Made by a program: the position numbers and the translations under genes
Assembly (NCBI GenBank): GCA_025963725.1
Contig: JAOQAE010000003.1
Coordinates: 434,001-498,000 of the forward strand
Direction of reading: 5' to 3'
Length of the DNA: 64,000 nucleotides
Source of the DNA: Bacteroidota bacterium
GTDB lineage: Bacteria > Bacteroidota > Bacteroidia > 2-12-FULL-35-15
Part shown: piece by piece, positions 42,289 through 50,768 of the stretch
Layout of the letters: every line of letters starts with the position of its first letter
Numbering within the stretch: position 1 is the first letter of the stretch
Notes under the pieces: model-generated
Database searches by the model: none
Told to the model about the DNA's origin: nothing
The model's input: only the letters and a program-made list of their open reading frames with translations

Positions 42289-42328
42289 TTCTCGATACGC
42301 TTCACTTCGTTACGCACTCGAAGTGACG
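42289..42328. repeat. Dispersed palindromic repeat (TTCTCGATACGC...CGAAGTGACG)
   Basis: TTCTCGATACGC, CACTTCGTTACG and CACTCGAAGTGACG in order. It is closely similar to the right arm of 7747-7785 and to 1257-1309. Confidence 0.7.
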
Positions 42329-42356
42329 CAGCCATTAACATATCAGATGGAAAATT

Positions 42357-42950
42357 TCAAATCACCAGCACCGAGTCCTTAATATAATTATAGGCGCGGT
42401 AGGCAAGGTACCCCGTAAGAATGCCGGCAAATGCCGATACCATCACATTTACAGGATAATGGGCGCCGAGGTAAATGCGGCTGTAGGAAACGAACACAGC
42501 CCAAAGGATCAGCACCACCTTCATCCATTTGAATGTTTCATGAAAGGCGAAGCACAGAAAGGTGGAAAGCGCAAATACCGTGCAGGCGCGGAATGCGAAG
42601 AAGCCGTACCTGTCGGTACATACATCTCCCACCGTGTGGATCACCGAGGAGAGGTCTGCATCATAGCAGGGCCTCACCCTGTTCACGAAATAGTGGAACA
42701 CCAACGGCAGCCACTGATAGCAGATGAGTACAATTATCAGCAGGCTGATCAGCACAAGCGAACTGTTGCTTATAAAGGAAGAAGGATTCATGAATTTCAG
42801 GATCCGAAGCAGGATAACTATTCCGACGAAATATACCGGCACCCACGTAAACGCGTTGCTGGCAAGGGACATCAGCCAGTCGAAGAACGGTGAATGGTTG
42901 CCGTTAAAGAATAAAAACAATAACTGATCGAGTGATAATTCTTTCATCAA
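42357..42950 (-). CDS. PAP2-superfamily membrane protein with altered catalytic residues
   Basis: A 197-residue membrane protein with about five helices and the layout of PAP2 lipid phosphatases. Motif 1 reads HYFVNRVRP where K-x6-RP is expected. Motif 2 reads YGFFAFRAC where relatives have YGF.SSHA. Motif 3 is SRIYLGAHYPVNV, keeping the nucleophile His but with Asn in place of the usual Asp. Three catalytic-site residues are thus changed, so phosphatase activity is doubtful, unless this is a variant group with another substrate. It lies divergently 122 bases upstream of the polysaccharide synthase gene. Confidence 0.8.
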   Translation of the reverse strand: MMKELSLDQLLFLFFNGNHSPFFDWLMSLASNAFTWVPVYFVGIVILLRILKFMNPSSFISNSSLVLISLLIIVLICYQWLPLVFHYFVNRVRPCYDADLSSVIHTVGDVCTDRYGFFAFRACTVFALSTFLCFAFHETFKWMKVVLILWAVFVSYSRIYLGAHYPVNVMVSAFAGILTGYLAYRAYNYIKDSVLVI

Positions 42951-43046
42951 AGCAAATATGAGGATTTTTTTAATGTCATGAAAGCCTTTATCCGGTAAGT
43001 TTTCCGGGGAAAGTGGGATAATTTTTCCGCGGGTATATTTTTTTTA

Positions 43047-43071
43047 TCAACAAAGCGGATAGACTTGTTGA
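43047..43071 (+). promoter_or_regulatory. Inverted repeat covering the translation start of the synthase
   Basis: TCAACAA (43047-43053) and TTGTTGA (43065-43071) pair with an 11-nt loop; the second arm ends one base before the ATG. It could be an operator or a hairpin hiding the start codon region. Confidence 0.3.
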
Positions 43072-43072
43072 C

Positions 43073-46000
43073 ATGAAGAAAAGCTACGAAACACCCGATC
43101 GGATCATAAAGATAGACGGCATTAAGAGAAAAGATAAATGGACTGTACGCATACTTATTGTATGCGGACTGGCAATAATGGCACTATTTATAAGATGGTT
43201 CCTGAAGCCCGAACACGTTGGCTATCAGCCGATTTTCTGGCTGCTGACCACGGCGCTGGTGTTCAAGCTGGTAAAAATGCTCCATGAATGGTACCATTAC
43301 TGGGACCCAAGCATTCCGGTGGCGCCCGAATTAAAGCAGTCGTTCACTGTTGATATTCTTACCACCGCCTGCCCGGGCGAGCCGCAGGAGATGATCATCC
43401 GCACCCTGCGTGCAATGGTGGACATCCGCTACCCGCACACGAATTACCTCTGCGATGAAGGAAATGACCCTGTATTAAAAAAAGTATGCGATGAGCTGGG
43501 CGTTGTTCATGTAACACGAACAGATAAATCAAATGCAAAAGCCGGCAATATCAACAATGCCCTGAAACAGGCTACCGGCGAGATCTGCATCGTGCTCGAC
43601 CCCGACCACGTGCCGCATCCCGATTTCATAGACAGGGTATTGCCATACTTTGAAGACCCGGAGATCGGCTTTGTACAGTGCGTACAGGGATATGGTAACC
43701 AGTCGGAAAGCATTATCGCGAGAGGCGCAGCGGAGCAGACCTATCATTTCTACGGCCCGATGATGATGTGCATGAACAGCTATGGAACCGTGCAGGCCAT
43801 CGGTGCAAACTGCACGTTCCGCAGAACGGCGCTGGATTCCATCGGCGGACACGCAGCCGGCTTGTCGGAAGACATGCACACTGCCATGCAGCTTCACGCA
43901 AAAGGGTGGAAATCGGTCTACATCCCGGAAGTTCTTACCCGTGGCCTTGTTCCGGCAACGTTATCGGCATACTACAAGCAGCAGCTGAAATGGTCGAGAG
44001 GCACATTCGAACTACTGTTCCGCACGTATCCTGCATTGTATAAAAACTTTACATGGAGGCAAAAGCTCCACTATTTTACGATCCCGCTGTATTTCCTTTT
44101 CGGCCTCATCAACTTTATAGACATCCTCGTTCCCCTGCTGGCGCTCACATTCGCGCAGGTGCCATGGGAAGTGGACCTGCAGGATTTCGGAATGTTCTTC
44201 CTTCCGCTCTGCGGGCTGTCGATGGTCATCCGCCTGTTCGCGCAGCGCTGGCTGATGGAAAAGCACGAGCGCGGCTTTCACCTTGCAGGCGGCATTTTGC
44301 GAACAGCCACCTGGTGGATCTTCCTTGTCGGATTTATTTATGCCATCTTCAATATTAAGGTTCCTTATATACCAACACCGAAAGAGGACGAGCACCAGAA
44401 TTACATCCAGCTCAGTATTCCTAACCTGATCATTGCCCTGATCTGCGGCACCGGCATTGCTTACGGGCTGTTCCTCGACTGGTCGCCTTACAGCCTCGCC
44501 ATGGCATTTTATGCGCTGGTAAATGCAGGCATGCTGGCTTTCATCGTGTTCATGAGCCAGCAGCGCTTTCTCGATACATTCACCCAAAGAGTTAAATCGT
44601 TATCGCTTTTCTCCGCTTTCAACAGGGGCCTTGGCGACGTACTATTTAAAACCCAGCATGCCCTCCATGGCTTGCTGAGAAGCGGCCCCGTGGCGCTCCT
44701 CATCGGCAGCGCGCTGTTGTTCCTGAGCTACAGCAGCGTGGATAACAATGATCGTGAAACATTGCCGCAGCAAAAAGATTTCGGCGGATTTTACACCGGC
44801 ATCAGCATGCACGATTCGGTTGACGTTCAGAAAATTAAAACGCTTGCCACCACATTTGATAATTCTTTTGAAGTGATCGCCATCAGCCAGAAGTGGGACA
44901 CCACCTCAGCAGCAATAAAAAATATGGATGCGGTTAAAGGAATGCACGCGATCCCGCTGATCAACTGGGAAGTGCCGTCTGTGGACAACAATATGTGGAA
45001 GATGATCAGCAGCAGCAAATGCGATCCTTACCTCGAGCAGGTTGCCGCACAGCTCAGGAAATACAGCGATCCGGTGATGATCAGCTTTTCTCCCGGCTTC
45101 GATCACGCGCAAACAGGAGCATCCAACTCGGCGCATGAATTTGTGAAAGCATGGCAATACATCTATACATTCTTCAACGACCTCGGCGTGTCGAACATTA
45201 CATGGGTATGGAGCCCTGCGCATTCTTCGTCGGCAGCGTATTACCCCGGATCGCAATTCGTGGATTGGGTAGGCGTAAGCTGCCTGAACTACGGGGAAAA
45301 CGATGCCGATACCGACAACTATTCATTTGACCAGCTGTATGAGCCTTTCAGGAATACATTCGGGCCTTTCCAAAAGCCATTCATTGTAACCGAGCTGGGA
45401 ACCACTCCCGGCAAGGCGCAGATGGCATGGTTCGGCAAGGCATTTCAAAGCATGCAGGAAAAATACCATGAAGTGCATGCAGCGGTGATCTCCGATGAAA
45501 ATAAAATCACCTACAGGGATAATCAATCATACACCACCCGCTTCTCACTTGAGCCTGCCGCTGTAAAAGAGATCGCGCAGGAGCTTGGAGAATCGCCATT
45601 CCGGAAGGAAGCGTTCATTGCGGGAAAAACCATGAGCCCCGCACAGGTTACGTATCACTCGCCTTTTATCACGGGCCCTGCGGGAGAGTTCAAGCTGATG
45701 GTTAAAGGGAAACCTTTCTACATACAGGGTGTGGCGTACAACACCGCGCACGACTGGAGGGATGGAAATATGCCGCTCACACGCCGCCAGGTGGAAAAGG
45801 ATATGATCAAAATAAAAGAGATGGGCGCAAACACGATCAGGAGGTACGACCATGGAATTTATGATAAAAATGTGCTGAACATTGCAGAAGAGAACGGTGT
45901 CAACGTGCTCTACGGATTCTGGTTCGATCCAAAGATCGATTACTACAGGGATTCGGCGAAAGTTAAAGAGTACATACATAATGTGGAAGAAAAGGTGGAG

Positions 46001-46912
46001 CAGTTCAAAGGGCATTCGTCGCTCATTGCATGGTCCATCGGAAATGAGACCTGGGGATTGCTGAAGCATAATTATGCAAAGCCGTATCTTACAAAGGTGC
46101 GCCAGAGCTATGTGCAGATGATCGAGCTGCTTGCGGAGCGCATCCATGAGATCGACCCTACACGCCCCGTGTTTAGCTGCATTGAGCATGAAGAGTACCA
46201 GCTGCCGGGCGAGCTTGCAGCATTCCATGATGCGGTGCCTTCGGTGGATGCGATCGGGATCAACTCCTATTACCGCGAGCAGATCTCCCGCCTGAACCAC
46301 GTGTTCTACCAATTCGATTCCCTTCGTCCTTACCTGATCTCCGAGTTCGGGCCGCGCGGATACTGGGATCCGCACTATAATAAAACTTCGCGCAAGCTGC
46401 TTGTGGAAGACAGCGATGTTGAAAAAGCGGAATGGTACCATGAGCAATGGGATAATTACGTGGAAGCATACAAAGGCTACAACATCGGCGGGATCGCTTA
46501 TTGCTGGCACGACCGCATGGAAGGCAGCAACACCTGGTTCGGGCTCACCGATTATATGGGCCGCACCAAGCCTTCCTACTATGCATTGAAAGATGCATGG
46601 ACAGGTAAAAAAGAAAATCCGCTTCCTGTATACAAGATCAATACACCTGCGGAGATCAGGCCGGGCGCCGAATATACATTTACAGCGCTTGCATCGGGCA
46701 AGGCTGATCCGGGATTGCATTATGAGTGGAGCCTGCGTAAAGATGAATACCTCGACCCCGTGGATGCGGTGAATGTAGATAGTGACGACGCTACTTCTGT
46801 GCGCGTTACTGTTCCTGAAACATGCTCCGATTACCGCTTGTATCTTTATGTGAGCGACGACCTGGGGAATGTAAGCACCGCTTCTGTTCCGATCAAAGTA
46901 TATAAAAAATAA
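43073..46912 (+). CDS. Fusion: GT2 polysaccharide synthase + GH26-like domain + second glycosidase domain
   Basis: A 1279-residue inner-membrane protein. Two N-terminal membrane helices (about 25-44, 52-72) precede a processive GT2 domain (90-320) with D128 in LCDEGND, DPD at 176-178, SED at 265-267 and QQLKW at 303-307 (Lys instead of the usual Arg). Six further helices (about 333-556) complete a BcsA-like channel. An extracytoplasmic GH26-like domain follows (about 560-835): WVWSP and nucleophile-type Glu in IVTELG are kept, but the acid/base position in ISFSPGFDHAQ has no Glu. The third domain (about 868-1190) is a GH2/GH5-like TIM barrel with acid/base E992 in WSIGNETWG and nucleophile E1091 in LISEFGPRGYW. 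An Ig-like domain ends the protein. It probably makes a beta-linked glycan and handles the emerging chain. The transferase gene follows after 1 base. Confidence 0.85.
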   Translation: MKKSYETPDRIIKIDGIKRKDKWTVRILIVCGLAIMALFIRWFLKPEHVGYQPIFWLLTTALVFKLVKMLHEWYHYWDPSIPVAPELKQSFTVDILTTACPGEPQEMIIRTLRAMVDIRYPHTNYLCDEGNDPVLKKVCDELGVVHVTRTDKSNAKAGNINNALKQATGEICIVLDPDHVPHPDFIDRVLPYFEDPEIGFVQCVQGYGNQSESIIARGAAEQTYHFYGPMMMCMNSYGTVQAIGANCTFRRTALDSIGGHAAGLSEDMHTAMQLHAKGWKSVYIPEVLTRGLVPATLSAYYKQQLKWSRGTFELLFRTYPALYKNFTWRQKLHYFTIPLYFLFGLINFIDILVPLLALTFAQVPWEVDLQDFGMFFLPLCGLSMVIRLFAQRWLMEKHERGFHLAGGILRTATWWIFLVGFIYAIFNIKVPYIPTPKEDEHQNYIQLSIPNLIIALICGTGIAYGLFLDWSPYSLAMAFYALVNAGMLAFIVFMSQQRFLDTFTQRVKSLSLFSAFNRGLGDVLFKTQHALHGLLRSGPVALLIGSALLFLSYSSVDNNDRETLPQQKDFGGFYTGISMHDSVDVQKIKTLATTFDNSFEVIAISQKWDTTSAAIKNMDAVKGMHAIPLINWEVPSVDNNMWKMISSSKCDPYLEQVAAQLRKYSDPVMISFSPGFDHAQTGASNSAHEFVKAWQYIYTFFNDLGVSNITWVWSPAHSSSAAYYPGSQFVDWVGVSCLNYGENDADTDNYSFDQLYEPFRNTFGPFQKPFIVTELGTTPGKAQMAWFGKAFQSMQEKYHEVHAAVISDENKITYRDNQSYTTRFSLEPAAVKEIAQELGESPFRKEAFIAGKTMSPAQVTYHSPFITGPAGEFKLMVKGKPFYIQGVAYNTAHDWRDGNMPLTRRQVEKDMIKIKEMGANTIRRYDHGIYDKNVLNIAEENGVNVLYGFWFDPKIDYYRDSAKVKEYIHNVEEKVEQFKGHSSLIAWSIGNETWGLLKHNYAKPYLTKVRQSYVQMIELLAERIHEIDPTRPVFSCIEHEEYQLPGELAAFHDAVPSVDAIGINSYYREQISRLNHVFYQFDSLRPYLISEFGPRGYWDPHYNKTSRKLLVEDSDVEKAEWYHEQWDNYVEAYKGYNIGGIAYCWHDRMEGSNTWFGLTDYMGRTKPSYYALKDAWTGKKENPLPVYKINTPAEIRPGAEYTFTALASGKADPGLHYEWSLRKDEYLDPVDAVNVDSDDATSVRVTVPETCSDYRLYLYVSDDLGNVSTASVPIKVYKK

Positions 46913-46913
46913 A

Positions 46914-49352
46914 GTGATGAGGTTCCTGCTTTCACTTCTGCTTGTTCTTTCCGGCTCCTTTCTCATGGCCGCCGGGAGCGATACGGCCGCTTCGCCCAAG
47001 GTGGCGCAGGAGATCCGCTACCTTGCTCCTGAAGCATCGGAAGTCTATATTGTATGGGGCATCAACAACTGGAACCTGCCGGACCGATCGCAGTGGCCGG
47101 AAGGCTCTTTCGTGAAGGACAAGCTCCTGTACACGCCCATGAAGCACAAGGGCATCGGCTTTTCCACCAGGCTGAACCTGCAGGCAAACACAATGGTGGA
47201 TTATGTGTTCTGGGTTACACAAGGCCCTGCGGGGAAATCCGTGGACGTATGGGATACCAATACACAGCCGCAAAAAGATTATCATTCGCTTGCTGCGAAC
47301 ACCAACACGGTGCTGATCACTTCCAAAGTAAATGCAAGGCCGAAGGAGGCGCTCACGATCCTCGATTTTGCAACCCCGCTGCTAAGCTTTTCTGCAACGC
47401 TTTTCTTTTTTTTCATGATCATCCGGAGCTACCGGTTCGGGAATACACCCGTTTATGCCGGGCCGGTAAAGATCATCATTGCCACTGCCATTGTGCTGTG
47501 CTCAGCGCTTGCGCTCGTACGCTCTTCCGTTACCGGGCAGTGCTGGGACCTGTATCTGCATCCCATCCGCTCGTACCCGAAAGTGATGTGGGCTTCTTTT
47601 TATGATGTGGTGTACGTGCTCGTCCTCACTGTTTTCTTTCTGCTGCTGCTGCGCATTTTCAGGAAAAGGGAAAGAGTCCGCACGCTCATCAGCAGGATCT
47701 TTGTTACCATCTCGTTCAGCTCGCTGATCGCTGGAATATTGAATGTACAGGTGGTGCAGACCATCGGCAAGCCTTTCAACTATCCATGGCTCTACTATTC
47801 CGATTTTTTGAAAAGCGCTGATTCACATTCCGCCATCACCGCCAATGTATCTTTCGACCAGGTGATCCAGATCTTAATGGTGTGCATGGCCTGCATTTTT
47901 TTTACGCTTACTATCATTACCGCCACCGATCTCCTGCTTCAAAAGCTCAGGATGCGCGGCGTGCTGCTGTCCACCATCATCTGCTGCAGCGCTGTGTATG
48001 TAACGGTTGCGCCGGATGTGATCAGGCGCCATGACTGGAACTACGACAAGCTTGCCAATCCCGTAGTGGCCTTCACCGGCTCGCTTGCGCCTTTCTCCGG
48101 CGATCCGCAACTGTTCACAATGAGCATCGACGACAGCCTCAAGTTCGACCTCTTTATAAAAAAGCATCCCGGCTTAGCTTCCGAAAAAATTCCGGAGATC
48201 AGGAATGTAGTGGTCTTTGTAATGGAATCGACACCCGCCGAATACATCCAACCATATTCCTCCACATTCAGGATCACACCAGAGCTGGAAAAGCATCTGT
48301 CCGAATCCATCGTGTTTGAAAATGTGTATGCGCACGCGCCTGCCACCAACAATTCGATGGTGAGCATCCTGGGCTCCGTGTATCCATGGCTTTCCTACAA
48401 CAGCATTACGAAGGAGCATCCCGATGTAGCGATCCCGACCATCAGCTCCGAGCTGAAAAAGCAAGGCTACAGGACCGCGTTCTTCAACTCCGCAGATAAC
48501 CGCTTTCAGAAAGCAGGAGAATTTTTAGGCAACAGGAAATTCGATGAGATCAAAGACTGCAATACCTTACAGTGCAGCAACAGCTTTGAAGTGAAGGATG
48601 AGAAATGGGATTTCCTCGATGGGAAAGATGATGAATGCACCGCGCAGGATCTTAGCAGCTGGATCAAACAAGATCCCGGAAAGCCTTTCTTTGCGATGAT
48701 GTGGACGTACCAAACGCACTATCCTTATTTTGTTTCGGGCGAGGAGCAATTCTACAGCAACGATCCTGTGTTCAACCGCTACCTCAATGCCGTGCATCAC
48801 AGCGACATCGCCCTCGGAAAAATGCTGGATGAATTAAAACAGGCGGGGCTCGACAAATCCACATTGGTTGTTGTTGTAGGCGATCATGGTGAAGCGTTCG
48901 GAAGGCACCAACAAACGACTCATGCTTCCGGAATTTATGAAGAAAACCTGCATGTGCCCTGCGTGTTCATCAATCCTGCATTTAAGGGAGAGCATAAAAA
49001 AGGCATGGGCGGGCTCATTGATATTGCGCCCACCATTGCAAGCCTGCTGGGCTACGAGGCGCCCGATCAGTGGCAGGGCAGAAGTTTGCTAAAAGCAAAA
49101 GAGAACGACCGCGTTTATTTTTTCACTCCATGGGCCGATTATCTTTTCGGCTACCGTGAAGGAAATCATAAGTATATCTTTAATGCCACAAAGAATTTAA
49201 CGGAGATGTACGACCTTGAAAAAGATCCGCAGGAAACAACCAATATTGCCGGCCGCTTTCCTGAAAAGGCCACAGTAAGCCGCCAGCGGATCGCGGGATG
49301 GGTGCAAACCATGAACAGCTACATGGAGAAGCTGCTTACCGCCAAAAAATAA
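46914..49352 (+). CDS. Membrane sulfatase-fold transferase (LtaS/BcsG-like) with N-terminal carbohydrate-binding-like domain
   Basis: An 812-residue protein that begins 1 base after the synthase. It has a signal peptide, then a beta-sandwich of about 100 residues (IRYLAPEASEVYIVWGINNWNLPDRSQW), similar to starch-binding type modules. About six membrane helices follow (residues 150-385). The C-terminal alkaline-phosphatase-superfamily domain (about 420-790) has VVFVMESTPAEYI (metal-binding Glu), APATNNSMVSILGS (candidate Thr/Ser nucleophile), and GDHGEAFGRH with the late metal ligands. The sulfatase C/SxPxR motif is absent, which favours a phospho-group transferase as in LtaS or BcsG. BcsG adds phosphoethanolamine to cellulose beside a cellulose synthase; a similar decoration role here is an inference from order and fold. 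Confidence 0.75.
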   Translation: MMRFLLSLLLVLSGSFLMAAGSDTAASPKVAQEIRYLAPEASEVYIVWGINNWNLPDRSQWPEGSFVKDKLLYTPMKHKGIGFSTRLNLQANTMVDYVFWVTQGPAGKSVDVWDTNTQPQKDYHSLAANTNTVLITSKVNARPKEALTILDFATPLLSFSATLFFFFMIIRSYRFGNTPVYAGPVKIIIATAIVLCSALALVRSSVTGQCWDLYLHPIRSYPKVMWASFYDVVYVLVLTVFFLLLLRIFRKRERVRTLISRIFVTISFSSLIAGILNVQVVQTIGKPFNYPWLYYSDFLKSADSHSAITANVSFDQVIQILMVCMACIFFTLTIITATDLLLQKLRMRGVLLSTIICCSAVYVTVAPDVIRRHDWNYDKLANPVVAFTGSLAPFSGDPQLFTMSIDDSLKFDLFIKKHPGLASEKIPEIRNVVVFVMESTPAEYIQPYSSTFRITPELEKHLSESIVFENVYAHAPATNNSMVSILGSVYPWLSYNSITKEHPDVAIPTISSELKKQGYRTAFFNSADNRFQKAGEFLGNRKFDEIKDCNTLQCSNSFEVKDEKWDFLDGKDDECTAQDLSSWIKQDPGKPFFAMMWTYQTHYPYFVSGEEQFYSNDPVFNRYLNAVHHSDIALGKMLDELKQAGLDKSTLVVVVGDHGEAFGRHQQTTHASGIYEENLHVPCVFINPAFKGEHKKGMGGLIDIAPTIASLLGYEAPDQWQGRSLLKAKENDRVYFFTPWADYLFGYREGNHKYIFNATKNLTEMYDLEKDPQETTNIAGRFPEKATVSRQRIAGWVQTMNSYMEKLLTAKK

Positions 49353-49380
49353 TACCTCTTATTTTATTTATGCAGAAGGA

Positions 49381-50694
49381 TCACTTAACGTAGAAGGGAG
49401 CGTTTGCTGTAGCTACATTATTTTTCCCGTCATACACCGTCACATATAAACGATAGGCACCCGGCTTATCCGGCGCTTTGAATGTAAGCGCTTTTCCTTT
49501 TCCATCGATGATCACTCCGCTTACCGGCGCAGGCTTATCTTCCTTGTCGCCGCCTTCTTTTTTCTCCGTGCTTTCATGGTATACTTCCCAGAAGTAATAC
49601 AGAGGATCATTGTCGGGATCATTGCAATCGGTATAGGCCATGTGCTGTGAGCCGGGCTGCAGGTAAACGCCCTCGTGTGTTTTCTTATCGTCGATCCCGA
49701 TCGGAAGGATCAGCGGCGCCCTGTTGGCACGCTCCTTCCCGGTCCAGTTCTTTTGCATGGCATCTATCATCCCGGTGTTTTCGCCACTTTCGAGGTAAAG
49801 GCTCAGCAGCGTATGGGTACGTGCCTGTTTGTAGCCCCAGTAAAAAACGTAGGAGCCGATGCAGCGGTCGGTGTTCGCCACCATGGCCTTCTGGTAATGC
49901 TCTTCGAACAGATTCGCCTTTTGGGTGCTCGTTTCTTCAATAAAAGCGCCCCAGGGAGTGAGCAGCGCTTCCCAATAGCCGGATGCGCCCCATTCGCCCA
50001 CCATGTAAGGCCCGTTCCAGCCGGCATCCCGGAGGTGGGCCCTGACATTCGGAACGTCGAGAAATGCGTTGATGGAGAGTACGTCGAGGGACGGACAGCG
50101 CTTCATGATCTCCTTCACATGCTTTTTCGGGACACCTGCCAGCATCGTTGTTGTAGGATGATTGGGATCTACCTGGTGAATGAACTTTACAACATCGTTC
50201 ACCGCATTCCACACATCATAATTATTTGCGAACTGATCGAGCTCATTCCCAACACCCCACATCAGCAGCGCAGGATGGTCCTTGAAGGCAAGCACTTCTT
50301 TTTTGATCCTTTCGAATTGCGCCGCCACCGCCTTTTTATCGCTGTAGTTAAAGCCGCGCCTTTCCAGCTCCATGTCGAGGCCGAGGGTAACTGTCAGCCC
50401 AAGCTCCTGCGCCTTGTCGAGATATTTCTTTGCGCCAATCGTGCTCCACAAGCGCAGCGAATTGCCTCCGCATTGCTTCAGGTCTTCCAGGTGCGAATAT
50501 CCACCCGCCCCTTTTATGTAATAAGGGGCGCCGTTTACATACAGCTGGTAATTTTTGTCTGTTTTCTTTATTTCCGCATGGAGCACGGAAGGGTCCTTAA
50601 CCGGAGTATGGGCTGCCGGCTGTAGAAAGAGCGGCATGAACCAAAAGCTTGTAAGTGGTAAGATCAGTTTCAACATCACGATTTTTTTTAACAA
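49381..50694 (-). CDS. Secreted glycosidase related to the C-terminal domain of the synthase fusion
   Basis: A 437-residue protein with an N-terminal signal or membrane anchor (MLKKIVMLKLILPLTSFWFM). A TIM-barrel glycosidase domain spans about 40-330, with acid/base E151 in LMWGVGNELDQF and nucleophile E234 in YMVGEWGASGYW. The barrel begins YVNGAPYYIKGAGGYSHLEDLKQCGG and fits GH2/GH5-type clan A enzymes. The C-terminal Ig-like domain (YRLYVTVYDGKNNVATANAPFYVK pieces) matches the end of the 1279-residue fusion (YRLYLYVSDDLGNVSTAS), so the two are related over both domains. It is convergent with the transferase gene, 28 bases apart, and probably acts on the same glycan. Confidence 0.8.
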   Translation of the reverse strand: MLKKIVMLKLILPLTSFWFMPLFLQPAAHTPVKDPSVLHAEIKKTDKNYQLYVNGAPYYIKGAGGYSHLEDLKQCGGNSLRLWSTIGAKKYLDKAQELGLTVTLGLDMELERRGFNYSDKKAVAAQFERIKKEVLAFKDHPALLMWGVGNELDQFANNYDVWNAVNDVVKFIHQVDPNHPTTTMLAGVPKKHVKEIMKRCPSLDVLSINAFLDVPNVRAHLRDAGWNGPYMVGEWGASGYWEALLTPWGAFIEETSTQKANLFEEHYQKAMVANTDRCIGSYVFYWGYKQARTHTLLSLYLESGENTGMIDAMQKNWTGKERANRAPLILPIGIDDKKTHEGVYLQPGSQHMAYTDCNDPDNDPLYYFWEVYHESTEKKEGGDKEDKPAPVSGVIIDGKGKALTFKAPDKPGAYRLYVTVYDGKNNVATANAPFYVK

Positions 50695-50768
50695 TCACTG
50701 AACAAAAAATCTTCCAGCTGATGTTGGGGAAAATAAGGGCCACAAAGGCCGGGGAGCGGTAAGCGGGA

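Noticed and set aside
45545..46999. Long open frame (484 codons) on the minus strand opposite the synthase fusion
   Set aside because: It has no recognisable domain or start context and lies wholly antisense to a clearly coding gene; the open frame follows from that gene's codon usage.
49675..50625. 316-codon plus-strand frame opposite the secreted glycosidase
   Set aside because: The opposite strand encodes a glycosidase with intact catalytic motifs; this frame has no domain signal.
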